From assembly GCA_001508935.1 (NCBI GenBank), contig LGFQ01000002.1, positions 1 through 52,614 on the forward strand: 52,614 nt of DNA, read 5' to 3'. This DNA comes from Synergistales bacterium 54_24 (lineage in GTDB: Bacteria; Synergistota; Synergistia; Synergistales; Thermosynergistaceae). The translations under genes were made by a program, and so were the position numbers. Each line of letters opens with the position of its first letter. Position 1 is the first letter of the stretch. The notes beneath the pieces were generated by a model. The model saw only the letters and a program-made list of their open reading frames with translations, was not told where the DNA came from and made no database searches. Below, piece after piece: positions 41,971-51,084 of the stretch.

Positions 41971-43221
41971 TTGAGGAGAGTTGCGATCACAGGAATAGGC
42001 GTGGTGAGCCCCATCGGCATCGGGAAGGAATCCTATTGGCAGGCGCTCAAAGAGGGTAAAAATGGGGTTGGAATTATCACCCTTTTTGATGCTTCCGAGT
42101 TTCCGGTCAGGATTGCTGCCGAGGTTAAGGATTTTTCCCCGGACAAATGGATGGATCGCAAGGAAGCGCGGCGGAGCGACCGGGTGATCCAGTTTGCCGT
42201 GGCTGCTGCTGACATGGCGATAGAGGACGCCAAACTTGACGTAGGAAGCCTCGATCCTCACAAGTTCGGCGTTTATTTGGGCAGCGGTGAAGGTGGCATT
42301 GCCACGAGCTACGACAATATAAAGGCGCTGGTCGAAAAAGGGCCCTCTCGCGTCAGCCCCTTTTTTATTCCGATGATGATAAGCAATATGCCGGCGGCCT
42401 ATGTGGCGATAAGACATGGAGCTCGCGGTCCCAATCTGTGCGCTGTTACCGCTTGTGCTACCGCGACCCACACGATGGGCGAAGCTTATCACTCGATTAA
42501 GAGAGGCGAAGCCGACGTCATACTTGCCGGCGGCGCCGAGGCCGCCATAACGCCTGTTGGGGTTGCTGGCTTTGCGGCTATGAAGGCTCTCTCCACCCGC
42601 AACGACGCCCCCGAGCGCGCCTCGAGGCCCTTCGATGTCGACCGCGATGGCTTTGTCTTGGGAGAGGGTGCTGGCGTTCTGGTATTTGAAGAGTTGGAGC
42701 ATGCCCTGGCGAGGGGGGCACATATCTATGCGGAACTCGTCGGTTACGGAAATACATGCGACGCCTATCACATCACTGCCCCTGATCCTACCGGCGAAGG
42801 ACCTATTCGGGCCATGGCTTTGGCCGTATTGATGGCAGGCTGGAAGTTGGAGGAGGTCGACCTTATCAACGCCCATGGCACATCTACCCCGCTCAACGAC
42901 GAGATGGAGGCCAAGGCCATTCGAATGCTTTTTGGAGTCCACGCCGATTCCCTATATGTCCATTCTACCAAGTCGATGATCGGCCACGGGTTGGGCGCTG
43001 CCGGGGCGTTAGAGACGATCGCCACCCTGCTCGCCATCGACGAGGGGATCATACATCCCACCATAAATTTGGAGGAACAGGATCCGAATTGCCCGATTCC
43101 CTTGGTGGTTGGACAAGTGAGAGAGGAGAAGGTGTCGAAGGCATTGATGAACAGCTTCGGCTTCGGAGGTCACAACGCAGTTTTGGCTCTGCAGCGCTAT
43201 GAGCGCTCCAAAAATGCTTGA
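41971..43221 (+). CDS. fabF: 3-oxoacyl-ACP synthase II
   Basis: 416 residues from TTG 41971, which follows GAAGGAGTGA at correct spacing and gives MRRVAITGIGVVSPIG; a longer frame from 41905 runs through the hairpin and is not used. Catalytic triad: Cys in VTACATATHTMGEA, His in NAHGTSTPLND and His in KSMIGHGLGAAGALE. It elongates acyl-ACP with malonyl-ACP, and typically controls temperature-dependent unsaturation. It is the last gene of the operon; the cold-shock gene promoter overlaps its stop codon. Confidence 0.96.
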   Translation: MRRVAITGIGVVSPIGIGKESYWQALKEGKNGVGIITLFDASEFPVRIAAEVKDFSPDKWMDRKEARRSDRVIQFAVAAADMAIEDAKLDVGSLDPHKFGVYLGSGEGGIATSYDNIKALVEKGPSRVSPFFIPMMISNMPAAYVAIRHGARGPNLCAVTACATATHTMGEAYHSIKRGEADVILAGGAEAAITPVGVAGFAAMKALSTRNDAPERASRPFDVDRDGFVLGEGAGVLVFEELEHALARGAHIYAELVGYGNTCDAYHITAPDPTGEGPIRAMALAVLMAGWKLEEVDLINAHGTSTPLNDEMEAKAIRMLFGVHADSLYVHSTKSMIGHGLGAAGALETIATLLAIDEGIIHPTINLEEQDPNCPIPLVVGQVREEKVSKALMNSFGFGGHNAVLALQRYERSKNA

Positions 43222-43246
43222 CTGTGGCCTTTGGAAATGATATAGT
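43218..43246 (+). promoter_or_regulatory. Promoter of cold-shock gene
   Basis: TTGACT (43218-43223) and TATAGT (43241-43246) are spaced by 17 bp. The -35 overlaps the fabF stop codon. A roughly 57-nt untranslated leader follows. Confidence 0.85.
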
Positions 43247-43309
43247 AGCGCGGCTTGCGATGGTGCTATCACCTTCGTAAGAAACTAGTAAGTTTTAGGA
43301 GGCAAGGAT

Positions 43310-43510
43310 ATGCGAGGTACTGTCAAGTGGTTTAACGGCACTAAGGGGTATGGTTTCATCACCACAGAAGAGGGCAAGGATGTGTTTGTTCACTATAGCG
43401 CCATCGAGATGCAAGGCTTCAAGACCCTCAACGAAGGTGATAGCGTTGAGTTCGAAGTCGTCCAAGGAGACAAGGGACCTCAGGCAGCGCACGTGCGAAA
43501 GGCTTCTTAG
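43310..43510 (+). CDS. csp: Cold shock protein
   Basis: 66 residues, a single cold-shock OB-fold: [16 protein letters not shown] contains RNP1 (KGYGFI) and DVFVHYSAI contains RNP2. It binds single-stranded RNA/DNA as an RNA chaperone. ATG 43310 follows TAGGAGGCAAGG. It has its own promoter and ends at a hairpin shared with the 3' end of hypF. Length and motifs are standard. Confidence 0.96.
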   Translation: MRGTVKWFNGTKGYGFITTEEGKDVFVHYSAIEMQGFKTLNEGDSVEFEVVQGDKGPQAAHVRKAS

Positions 43511-43544
43511 AGAGCCGTTTCTTACGCTTGTATAGCTAAAACAC

Positions 43545-45869
43545 TCAGGATGGCAAGATAGGCGAGGGCGCCCCCCTCGCCTTTATGTTGGCCACGCGAC
43601 CCCAGCGAGTTAACCCTACGGCCACCTGGCCGAAGGATACGCATTCGTCGTTGGGCGGCAGGAAGCGATGCACGAGCGGCAATAGTCCTAACCTTCGCAA
43701 AGAAGAGCAGGTCATAGAAAAAAGCCGCCTGTTTTGCCAAGTGCCGCCCGACAAAGCTACATGTTTAAGGCCAAACATTTCGCTCGCGGTAGAACACGCC
43801 TCGGCGAGTGACTTAGATAGGCCATCGTGAAAAGCAGCCGCTATCTTTGCATGCTCCATGTGGCCGAGCCTTTCTAACGTCCATATCACGGCGGGTCGCC
43901 AGTCGATCACGATGTGTTCGTCTTGAGCCACGACAGAAAAAGGGGCAAATTCTCCAGCCCCGCGAGCTATCGCCTCGAGCTCCATGGCGGCTTGAGCGTC
44001 GTAGGTTATCGCATCGCGCACTCCAAGGATTGCTGCAATTCCATCGAAGAGCCTGCCGCAGGATGTCGTAATGGGAGACGCCTTGGCCGATGCCAATACG
44101 GGGCGCGCCAGTCCTTCCTTCTGAGGCCACAGGCGAGAGGCCCATTTTATGGCTTCGTCTTCACCCAAGGCCGTCGCCATTAAGGACAAAGCGTGGCGCC
44201 AAGGCTCCAGCACAGATCGGTCGCCTCCGAGCAATGGAGTTGGCAAAAGGTGTCCGATTCGGCGGCACGACGACAAGCTTCCCGCCAAAAGCTCACCTCC
44301 CCATACGCTTCCGTCTTCGCCGTATCCCGTGCCGTCCATTATTAGGCCCATGGCCTCTTCGTAGTGCCTGTTCTCCTGCAGACAAGCGGCAAAGTGGGCG
44401 AAATGGTGTTGGACGGGTAGGGAATCCTCTATGCCGGTCAGAGATCGCTTAGCGAGGGAGGTGGAGAGGAACTGGGGATGAAGGTCGTATACGAGGAAAC
44501 GGGGGTGCACATTGTAGAGCGCTATCATATGGCTCAAAACCTCCTCGTATAGGGCTAAGGATGGGAGCTCTTTCATATCGCCGAGGTATTGGCTGGTGAA
44601 GATCAGGTGGCCATGGCTCAGCGAAAATGTGGCCTTCATCTCCGCTCCCGCTCCTAAGATCGGCGGCGCCTCGTCGTCAGCTATGAACGGCTGTGGCACA
44701 TAACCCCTGGCGCGCCTCAAAAAAACGGGCCTGTTGCCAGCCATGGACACTACCGAATCGTCTATCCTCACATAGATGTCCCTGTTATGCATGAGAAAGG
44801 CATCAGCTATGCCTCCTAAGGCCTTCAAGGCTTCTCTGTTTCCCGAAACGAGGGGAGAGTCCGAGATGTTGGCGCTGGTCATGATGAGGACAGGCATGTT
44901 CTTCATAATGAGGTGGTGAATTGGAGTATATGGCAACATTATACCTATCGTATCTTGAGCTGGCGCGACTGCCGGTGAAATCTTTGCGCCCTCTCTTTTA
45001 GTGCATATGACTATGGGCCGGCGGGGCGAAAGCAGCAGTTCGCGCGCTGCCGGCGTGATATGAGCCACGGCCTCCGCTTGGTTTAAATCGACCGTCATGA
45101 TGGCAAAGGGCTTGCTCGGGCGGCGTTTTCTCTCTCTCAATTTTGCGACGACGGCATCTGAGGTGGGGTCGCAGGCGAGATGGTATCCGCCTATGCCCTT
45201 TATCGCCACGATCTTGCCGTTTTTCAGTGCGGCTATGGCAACGTCGATGGCTTCATCTCCTGTGGCAGCGACCTCTCCATCTGGGCCTGCGAGCCAAATT
45301 TTTGGACCACAGGCACGACATGCGTTGGGCTGAGCATGATATCGCCTGTTTTCTGGGTCTTCGTATTCCTCGCTGCAAGCCTCACACATTGGAAAACAGG
45401 CCATGGTCGTTTGGGCTCGGTCGTAAGGGAGCGCCCTTATGATCGTGTATCTGGGACCGCAGTTTGTGCAGTTGATGAAGGGGTAGCGATAGCGCCTGTT
45501 CGACAGATCGTCCATTTCTTTAAGGCAATCGTCACAGGTGGCTATGTCTGGGGGAATGAGGACCTCTTGTCTATCTTGTCGTTCGCTCTGCTCGATAGCG
45601 AAGGAGCGATCGGCTTCCTCTGTTGCGATTTGTTTTCTGCTTTTTATTGTGATCTTTTGTATCGAGGCAATGGCGGGATGCTCGTCTTTTAGCCTCCTCA
45701 GGAACTCCTTTATCCCGTCTTCGCTTCCTTGGACCGTGATCACCACGCCAGAGGAGGTGTTTTTTACCATTCCGGAAAGTCCAAGTTCGTGGGCTAACCT
45801 CGCGACGAAGGGTCTAAACCCGACGCCTTGGACCACGCCGGTGACTAAGATGACAAACTCGTTTATCAT
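43545..45869 (-). CDS. hypF: Carbamoyltransferase HypF ([NiFe]-hydrogenase maturation)
   Basis: 774 residues from ATG 45869, behind GGAGGC; a frame-extension to 45887 precedes this Shine-Dalgarno. Domains: acylphosphatase (about 1-90; VTGVVQGVGFRPFV), double zinc finger (CDDC-x18-CTNCGPR and CEAC-x18-CRACGPK), YrdC-like (about 190-380; ERKRRPSKPFAIM), and Kae1-like (about 400-774; VQHHFAHFAACLQE metal site, MDGTGYGEDGSVWGGE, ALSGGTWQN). HypF moves carbamoyl from carbamoyl-phosphate to the HypE C-terminal Cys for the Fe-CN ligands of [NiFe] hydrogenases. No other hyp or hydrogenase gene is in the window. Its last codons overlap the csp terminator hairpin. Confidence 0.96.
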   Translation of the reverse strand: MINEFVILVTGVVQGVGFRPFVARLAHELGLSGMVKNTSSGVVITVQGSEDGIKEFLRRLKDEHPAIASIQKITIKSRKQIATEEADRSFAIEQSERQDRQEVLIPPDIATCDDCLKEMDDLSNRRYRYPFINCTNCGPRYTIIRALPYDRAQTTMACFPMCEACSEEYEDPENRRYHAQPNACRACGPKIWLAGPDGEVAATGDEAIDVAIAALKNGKIVAIKGIGGYHLACDPTSDAVVAKLRERKRRPSKPFAIMTVDLNQAEAVAHITPAARELLLSPRRPIVICTKREGAKISPAVAPAQDTIGIMLPYTPIHHLIMKNMPVLIMTSANISDSPLVSGNREALKALGGIADAFLMHNRDIYVRIDDSVVSMAGNRPVFLRRARGYVPQPFIADDEAPPILGAGAEMKATFSLSHGHLIFTSQYLGDMKELPSLALYEEVLSHMIALYNVHPRFLVYDLHPQFLSTSLAKRSLTGIEDSLPVQHHFAHFAACLQENRHYEEAMGLIMDGTGYGEDGSVWGGELLAGSLSSCRRIGHLLPTPLLGGDRSVLEPWRHALSLMATALGEDEAIKWASRLWPQKEGLARPVLASAKASPITTSCGRLFDGIAAILGVRDAITYDAQAAMELEAIARGAGEFAPFSVVAQDEHIVIDWRPAVIWTLERLGHMEHAKIAAAFHDGLSKSLAEACSTASEMFGLKHVALSGGTWQNRRLFSMTCSSLRRLGLLPLVHRFLPPNDECVSFGQVAVGLTRWGRVANIKARGAPSPILPS
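43561..43586 (+). terminator. Terminator of csp, overlapping the 3' end of hypF
   Basis: GGCGAGGG (43561-43568) pairs with CCCTCGCC (43574-43581), loop five, followed by TTTATGTT. The stem lies inside the last codons of hypF on the other strand (Ala-Arg-Gly-Ala-Pro-Ser region). The U-tract is short. Confidence 0.55.
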
Positions 45870-45939
45870 TGACAAGCCTCCAATCAAGAGGCATTTTAGA
45901 GCAAGCGCCGTTATCTTACAATATGTGGGAGGTGAGACC

Positions 45940-46470
45940 GTGCCCGTCCTTGAAAGAGGTTTAATCCATGTCTATACGGGGGATGGAAAAGGAAAGACGA
46001 CGTGTGCACTCGGTGCGGCTTTGAGGATGGCAGGACATGGCGGCAAGGTCGCCATAGTACAATTTCTCAAGGGTTGGAGTTTCTATGGAGAGATAGCTGG
46101 GCTTTCGTATTTGCCGAACGTGAGGCTTGAAAAGACAGGGAGGGCCGAATTTGTCGACAAGCGTGCCCCGCTCTTGGATGATTTTGCAGAAGCCGAAAGG
46201 GGGTTAACCCTCGCGGAGGGATTTCTTGTGAGCGGGAGTTTCGACATGGTGATAATGGATGAAATAAACGTGGCCATCGACTATGGGCTCATTCCGGCGC
46301 GAAGCGTGGTCGGCGCCTTGAGGCGACGGCAACCGTGGGTGGAGGCGATATTGACGGGCCGCAATGCCCCAGGCGAGTTGATCGCGCTGGCAGATGTGGT
46401 CACCGAGATGAGAGAGATAAAACATCCCTTCAAGAAAGGCCTGGCGTCTCGGATGGGGGTAGACTTTTGA
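45940..46470 (+). CDS. cobO: Cob(I)yrinic acid a,c-diamide adenosyltransferase
   Basis: 176 residues from GTG 45940, behind GGGAGGTGAG; a much longer reading from 45538 crosses hypF on the other strand and is rejected. Walker A variant HVYTGDGKGKTTCALGAALRMAGHG, AIVQFLKGW, and MVIMDEINVAIDYGLI are diagnostic of the CobA/CobO/BtuR family. The enzyme adenosylates reduced corrinoids with ATP, giving adenosylcobalamin. This fits an organism using a B12-dependent MetH. The stop overlaps the TTG start of mnmA. Confidence 0.93.
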   Translation: MPVLERGLIHVYTGDGKGKTTCALGAALRMAGHGGKVAIVQFLKGWSFYGEIAGLSYLPNVRLEKTGRAEFVDKRAPLLDDFAEAERGLTLAEGFLVSGSFDMVIMDEINVAIDYGLIPARSVVGALRRRQPWVEAILTGRNAPGELIALADVVTEMREIKHPFKKGLASRMGVDF

Positions 46471-47504
46471 TAGCATTGGTCGGCATGAGCGGCGGTGTGG
46501 ATAGCTCCACCGCAGCCTTGCTTCTCAAGGAGGCCGGTTGGGAGGTAATAGGGCTCCACCTAATAATTTCTCCGTGGCAGGAAGAAGCTCGTCGCAGGCT
46601 CGAATATGTAGCCGATATGCTTAAGGTGCCGGTCTTGGAGATCGATGCATCCGATCTCTTCGATGAGTTGATCGTCGGACCGTTCCTGGATGCTTATAGA
46701 AAGGGGTTTACACCCAATCCTTGCGTATTGTGCAACGAGCGGTTGAAGTTTGCCATTCTGACCTCGCAGGCCGAGAAGTTGGGCGCAAAATACGCCGCCA
46801 CCGGACACTATGCGAGTATTATGGAAAAAGACGGAGGTCTCTTCCTGGCCAGGGCGAAGGATCGATCGAAGGACCAAAGTTACGTCCTTTACCGCTTGCC
46901 GCGGTCGTGGCTTTCTATGATCATATTCCCGCTTTCGAGTTGGGACAAGGAAATGGTCCGCCGCAAGGCTGGCGAAGCCTTCGGCGACGTCTTTGATGGC
47001 GTTCGCGAGAGCCGCGATATCTGTTTTATCCAGGAAAAGCTTCCTCGTTTTCTGTCGCGCCGCTTGGGCTGCGAGAGGGGGCCCATCGTCACGAAAGATG
47101 GCACGAAACTCGGCGAACATAAAGGCCTTTTCTGTTACACTGTAGGACAGCGCAAGGGATTGAATTTGAGCGGGGGGCCGTGGTATGTGATGCAATTGGA
47201 CTTGGACCGAAATGCTGTAGTGGTGGGGCGTAAAGAGGATTTAACAGTTAGGCGCATAGTCTGTCGCGATTCCCGCTGGCATGAGGAGCCGAAAGGTGAA
47301 AGGATCTATCTGGCACAGCATCGCTATAGGGCCTCTCCCGTCGAGGCAATGGTTCAAAGGGAGGGTTCAGGTTTTTCGGCAGAAGCCGCAAAAGGTTTTT
47401 TCATGGCCGTTGCCCCGGGGCAATCACTGGTGGTTTACGACCAGACAAGGGTGATCGGTGGCGGTATCATAGAACGGAGTGAAAGGGGTGGGGTAAATAT
47501 ATGA
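46467..47504 (+). CDS. mnmA: tRNA-specific 2-thiouridylase
   Basis: 345 residues from TTG 46467, overlapping the cobO stop (TTGA) and preceded by GGGGGTAG. PP-loop GMSGGVDSSTAALLL, the first catalytic Cys in NPCVLCNERLKF and the second in ESRDICFIQEKL, HYASI, KDQSYVLYRL and FCYTVGQRKGLNL are all typical. It thiolates U34 of Lys, Glu and Gln tRNAs. The length is at the short end of the family (about 350-370). lonB/C-type protease starts in its last four bases. Confidence 0.93.
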   Translation: MIALVGMSGGVDSSTAALLLKEAGWEVIGLHLIISPWQEEARRRLEYVADMLKVPVLEIDASDLFDELIVGPFLDAYRKGFTPNPCVLCNERLKFAILTSQAEKLGAKYAATGHYASIMEKDGGLFLARAKDRSKDQSYVLYRLPRSWLSMIIFPLSSWDKEMVRRKAGEAFGDVFDGVRESRDICFIQEKLPRFLSRRLGCERGPIVTKDGTKLGEHKGLFCYTVGQRKGLNLSGGPWYVMQLDLDRNAVVVGRKEDLTVRRIVCRDSRWHEEPKGERIYLAQHRYRASPVEAMVQREGSGFSAEAAKGFFMAVAPGQSLVVYDQTRVIGGGIIERSERGGVNI

Positions 47505-49942
47505 GTTTGATCGATGAACTGAAATTGCCGATAGATAAGCTTCGAACGAAGGCCAGGGTGGAAGAGCTGGGATTTCGGAGTACTGACGAGATCTGCTGCG
47601 AGCAACATTTGATAGGCCAGGAAAGGGCGGTCAGCTCGATCTCTTTTGGGCTCTCTATGGAAAGCAAGGGTTACAATATATTCGTCGTGGGGAACCCTGG
47701 CAGCGGGCGCACGACATATGCGATGAACAGGATGATGGCTCTCGCCAAGGATATGCCGGCCCCTGACGATTGGGTGTATGCGTACAATTTCAGCAATCCC
47801 AGCGCTCCTCTTGCCATAAATATGCCAGCCGGGCAGGGGAGAGAACTGGCTAAGGAACTTGACGAGCTGGTCAAAGAACTGAAGATAGTGTTAAGCAAGA
47901 CGTTCGAGGACAGCCAGTACGAGGATACAAAAGCCCGTTACGTGAAGGAGTTCCAGGAGCAGGTCAACGAGTATATGGAGGAACTTCGTAAGGCTGCCTT
48001 GGAGAGGGGTTTTTCCATAAAGCGCACACCGCAGGGGTTCGTCAACGTGCCGCTCGTTAAGGTAGTGGCGGAAGACGGGAACGTCACTTACAGGGAAATG
48101 CAGCAGGAGGAGTTTGAGGCCCTTGGAGAGGAAGAGCGAAAGGAGCTTCAGGGCAAATCTGAGGAGATATCTCAAAAGACCCTGGAGGTCTTGCGTCGCA
48201 TAAGGGACTTGGAAAAGAGCCTCAGAGAGCGGATAAAGGAGCTGGAGGCTAACATCTGCCGCAGCGCTATAGGGCCGTATCTGAAGGAACTGAAAGACCG
48301 TTTCGGCACCAATGGCAAATTGAGAGGATGGATCGACGAGCTTAGCGAAGACATAATCAAGAATTTCAATATATTCATAGCTGCAGCCCGCGATGAAAGC
48401 GCGGAGGTGGATTTTTCTCGCTATGGCGTCAACGTGATAGTCGAGAATAATCCAGAGGAAGGCGCGCCCGTAATAAGGGAGACCAACCCGACATATTACA
48501 ATCTCATAGGCAAGGTGGAGTATGAGAGCAGACAGGGGTATCTTTACACCGATTTCACAAAAATAGTGGCTGGCGCTATTCACAAGGCCAACGGGGGATT
48601 TTTGATCCTTGAAGCCGAGGAGCTCTTCAGGCATTTCTTATCGTGGGAGGCCCTAAAGCGCGTTCTCAAGACCGGGCAGTTGACGATAGAAAACATAGGC
48701 GAACAGTGGGGTTACATCCCATTTTCGTCGCTCCGCCCCGAACCTATCCCTATGGATGTGAAGGTCGTAATCATCGGGACGCGATGGATTTACTATCTCC
48801 TCAACCTGTATGACCCCGAATTCTCGAAGCTTTTCAAGGTTAAAGCGGACTTCGACGTAGATATGCCCCGCACTGTCAAGGCCGAAAGGGATCTTGCCAA
48901 CTTCGTCGCAGGCTTCACTCAGAAGGAGAAACTGCCCCCCTTCACTGCTGATGCCGTGGGGGAGGTCATCGAATGGGCCTCTCGACTTGCAGATCACGGC
49001 AACCGCATGACGACTCGCTTTAACCAGCTCGCAGAGGTGCTAGTCGAGGCCGCGGCGTGGGCACGCAAGGAAAACGGGGATCGGGTAGCCGCCCCTCATG
49101 TGAGAAAGGCGATCTCGGAGAAGCAGTTCCGCATGAATCTCGTAGAAGAGCGAATGAGGAGGGCCTTTGAAGACGGCACGCTCTATATCGATACGCGGGG
49201 AGAAAAAGTGGGGCAGGTAAATGGCCTCACTGTAGTCGACCTCGTCGATCATAGATTCGCGCACCCTGTGCGGATCACTGCCAATGTCTTCATGGGGCGC
49301 GAAGGCGTCGTAAACATCGAGAGGGAGGTTAAGTTAACCGGGCCGATTCACAACAAAGGCCTTTTAACCCTTTCGAGCTACTTGGGCAGACAATATGCCC
49401 AGGATATGCCCCTGGCGCTTTCGGCTCACTTGGCCTTCGAGCAGGTTTATGGCGGCATAGAGGGAGATAGCGCATCTTCTACAGAACTCTATTGCCTCGT
49501 GTCTGCTCTTTCGGATTTGCCGCTGAAACAGGGTATAGGCGTCACGGGTTCGGTTGACCAGTTTGGGAATGTACAGCCCATCGGTGGCGTCAACGAAAAA
49601 ATCGAAGGTTTCTTCAAGTACTGCAAGGTCCAGGGCTTGACAGGGGATCAGGGTGTAATGATACCCGAAAGCAATGTGGTGCACCTCATGTTGGACCATG
49701 AGGTCATGCAAGCCGTACAAGAGGGCAAATTTCACATATGGGCCATCAGACATGTGGATGAAGGCATCGAGATACTGACGGGCGTTCCAGCTGGCAAGAT
49801 GGACGAGGCTGGCAATTTTCCCGAAGGTACAGTTCATGCTCGGGCGAAGCAGAAGTTGAGGACTTTCATGGAAAGATCTGCCAAGCTCAAGAAAGAGCTC
49901 GGGGAGGAACCAAAGAAAAGTGAAGACGAAGGAAACGGTTAA
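47501..49942 (+). CDS. Lon-like ATP-dependent protease (AAA_32, LonB/LonC type)
   Basis: 813 residues. N-terminal P-loop region FVVGNPGSGRTTYAM (64-72) has Arg70 in place of the Walker Lys. A long charged coiled region (about 115-270), a region with GGFLILEAEELFRH, and a C-terminal Lon protease domain follow: Ser in GGIEGDSASSTELYCL and Lys in PIGGVNEKIEGFFKYCK form the Ser-Lys dyad. This is the YcbZ/LonC type without the usual Lon N-domain; these often digest unfolded proteins with weak or no ATP dependence. The family name is firm, the substrate unknown. ATG 47501 overlaps mnmA by four bases. nth begins in its last 23 bases. Confidence 0.88.
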   Translation: MSLIDELKLPIDKLRTKARVEELGFRSTDEICCEQHLIGQERAVSSISFGLSMESKGYNIFVVGNPGSGRTTYAMNRMMALAKDMPAPDDWVYAYNFSNPSAPLAINMPAGQGRELAKELDELVKELKIVLSKTFEDSQYEDTKARYVKEFQEQVNEYMEELRKAALERGFSIKRTPQGFVNVPLVKVVAEDGNVTYREMQQEEFEALGEEERKELQGKSEEISQKTLEVLRRIRDLEKSLRERIKELEANICRSAIGPYLKELKDRFGTNGKLRGWIDELSEDIIKNFNIFIAAARDESAEVDFSRYGVNVIVENNPEEGAPVIRETNPTYYNLIGKVEYESRQGYLYTDFTKIVAGAIHKANGGFLILEAEELFRHFLSWEALKRVLKTGQLTIENIGEQWGYIPFSSLRPEPIPMDVKVVIIGTRWIYYLLNLYDPEFSKLFKVKADFDVDMPRTVKAERDLANFVAGFTQKEKLPPFTADAVGEVIEWASRLADHGNRMTTRFNQLAEVLVEAAAWARKENGDRVAAPHVRKAISEKQFRMNLVEERMRRAFEDGTLYIDTRGEKVGQVNGLTVVDLVDHRFAHPVRITANVFMGREGVVNIEREVKLTGPIHNKGLLTLSSYLGRQYAQDMPLALSAHLAFEQVYGGIEGDSASSTELYCLVSALSDLPLKQGIGVTGSVDQFGNVQPIGGVNEKIEGFFKYCKVQGLTGDQGVMIPESNVVHLMLDHEVMQAVQEGKFHIWAIRHVDEGIEILTGVPAGKMDEAGNFPEGTVHARAKQKLRTFMERSAKLKKELGEEPKKSEDEGNG

Positions 49943-50699
49943 GGTCCATCGGGCGGGTATCTCACCCGCCGCCGTTTGTCCGACGGCCTTGACTCTGCCT
50001 GAGCGATCAGTAGTTTTATGGGTCCTCGATGTGCTGGAGAAGGCGTGGGGGATGGGGAAACTCTCTCCCGTGAAGGCTCACGAGGACCCATTGGACGGAC
50101 TGATAGTCACGATACTATCGCAAAATACGAACGACAAAAACCGCGATCGCGCCTTCGCTCAGCTTAAATTGCGTTTTTCGTCTTGGGAAGAAGCAGCGGC
50201 TTCGAGCATCGAAGAGTTGGCTTCTACTATACGAGCAGCGGGGCTGGGCGAGGTCAAGGCCCGCTATATAAATCAGGCGCTTAAGAGGATAAAAGAACGC
50301 TTTGGGGAATATTCGCTTAAAGGTATGAAGTCTTGGGATAAAGACAAAGCGAAGTCCTTTCTCCTAAGCCTTCCAGGAGTGGGCCCGAAGACGGCGGCGT
50401 GCGTTCTTCTCTTCGAGCTGGGCCAGCCTGCCTTTCCTGTGGATACACATATAACGAGAGTCTGCAAAAGGATAGGTTGGGCTCCTCAGAACGCTACGCC
50501 CGAAGATATCCAGTCGATCATGGAGGCGGCTATACCTCAAGAACAATATTATGGTGCCCACCTCAACATCATAGAGCACGGACGCCATATATGCACAGCA
50601 CGCAAACCTGCATGCCCATCCTGCCCCATCATCTCGTGCTGCAGCTTTGCTGGAAAAACGCGAAGAGGAGAGGGTCAATGGCCCCCTCCTCTTTCTTAA
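49920..50699 (+). CDS. nth: Endonuclease III-type DNA glycosylase
   Basis: 259 residues. HhH-GPD fold: DPLDGLIVTILSQNTNDKNRDRAF, helix-hairpin-helix LLSLPGVGPKTAACVLLF with catalytic Lys, and catalytic Asp in FPVDTHITRVCKRIGW. The C-terminal CTARKPACPSCPIISCC gives the C-x6-C-x2-C-x5-C 4Fe-4S cluster. It removes oxidised pyrimidines and nicks the abasic site. A roughly 35-residue N-terminal extension precedes the core, compared with E. coli Nth (211 residues). Start GTG 49920 overlaps the protease gene by 23 bp and has a weak Shine-Dalgarno; an internal start is possible. MutY-type or thymine-glycosylase specificities are less likely. Confidence 0.9.
   Translation: MKTKETVKVHRAGISPAAVCPTALTLPERSVVLWVLDVLEKAWGMGKLSPVKAHEDPLDGLIVTILSQNTNDKNRDRAFAQLKLRFSSWEEAAASSIEELASTIRAAGLGEVKARYINQALKRIKERFGEYSLKGMKSWDKDKAKSFLLSLPGVGPKTAACVLLFELGQPAFPVDTHITRVCKRIGWAPQNATPEDIQSIMEAAIPQEQYYGAHLNIIEHGRHICTARKPACPSCPIISCCSFAGKTRRGEGQWPPPLS
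50662..50695 (+). terminator. Terminator in the 3' end of nth
   Basis: AAGAGGAG (50662-50669) pairs with CTCCTCTT (50685-50692), extended by GGG/CCC across one mismatch, then TCTT. It lies within the last codons of nth. Confidence 0.5.
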
Positions 50700-50731
50700 G
50701 CTGCGACTAAGCGCTACAAGCGTCCCCGCTC

Positions 50732-51028
50732 TCAGGCACCCTGCTCTTTTAGCCGCTCAAGAACCAACCTGTAGCCATCTGCCCCATACTCAAGGAACTT
50801 CTTGACCCTGCTGATGGTAGCAGTGCTTGCGCCGGTCTGCTGGGCTATCTGTGGGTATGTTAAACCCTCGCTCAGTAGTTTAGCTACTTCGAGGCGCTGA
50901 GCCAATGCTCTGATCTCGCCTATGGTAGCTATATCCTCGAGGAAGTTATAAACTTCCTCCACGGTCTTCAGTGAGAGGATAGCCTTGCAGAGCTGATCCG
51001 TGAGAGAATCTTTCCATTTTTCTGACAT
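50732..51028 (-). CDS. yerC: TrpR-like regulator YerC/YecD (HisR-type)
   Basis: 98 residues from ATG 51028, with GGAGGC nine bases before; the upstream TTG at 51034 is too close to that site. The helix-turn-helix of the TrpR/YerC family is clear: DIATIGEIRALAQRLEVAKLLSEGLTYPQIAQQTGASTATISRVKKFLEYG. YerC of Bacillus has been proposed as a histidine-synthesis repressor (HisR), and here it lies next to hisC on the same strand. It has its own SigA promoter with a palindrome across the -10, which suggests autoregulation. No ligand-binding domain is fused. Confidence 0.9.
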   Translation of the reverse strand: MSEKWKDSLTDQLCKAILSLKTVEEVYNFLEDIATIGEIRALAQRLEVAKLLSEGLTYPQIAQQTGASTATISRVKKFLEYGADGYRLVLERLKEQGA

Positions 51029-51084
51029 AACCAAATCGCCTCCTTGTCTTTGTGAGATGTCACATGGTTTCCACGCAACGCACG

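Noticed and set aside
43561-43700. hypF disrupted at its 3' end
   Set aside because: The overlap of the csp terminator with the last codons affects only a non-conserved tail after the Kae1-like domain.
45538-45939. Long N-terminal extension of cobO
   Set aside because: The extension runs antisense to hypF; GTG 45940 with GGGAGGTGAG gives the normal family length.
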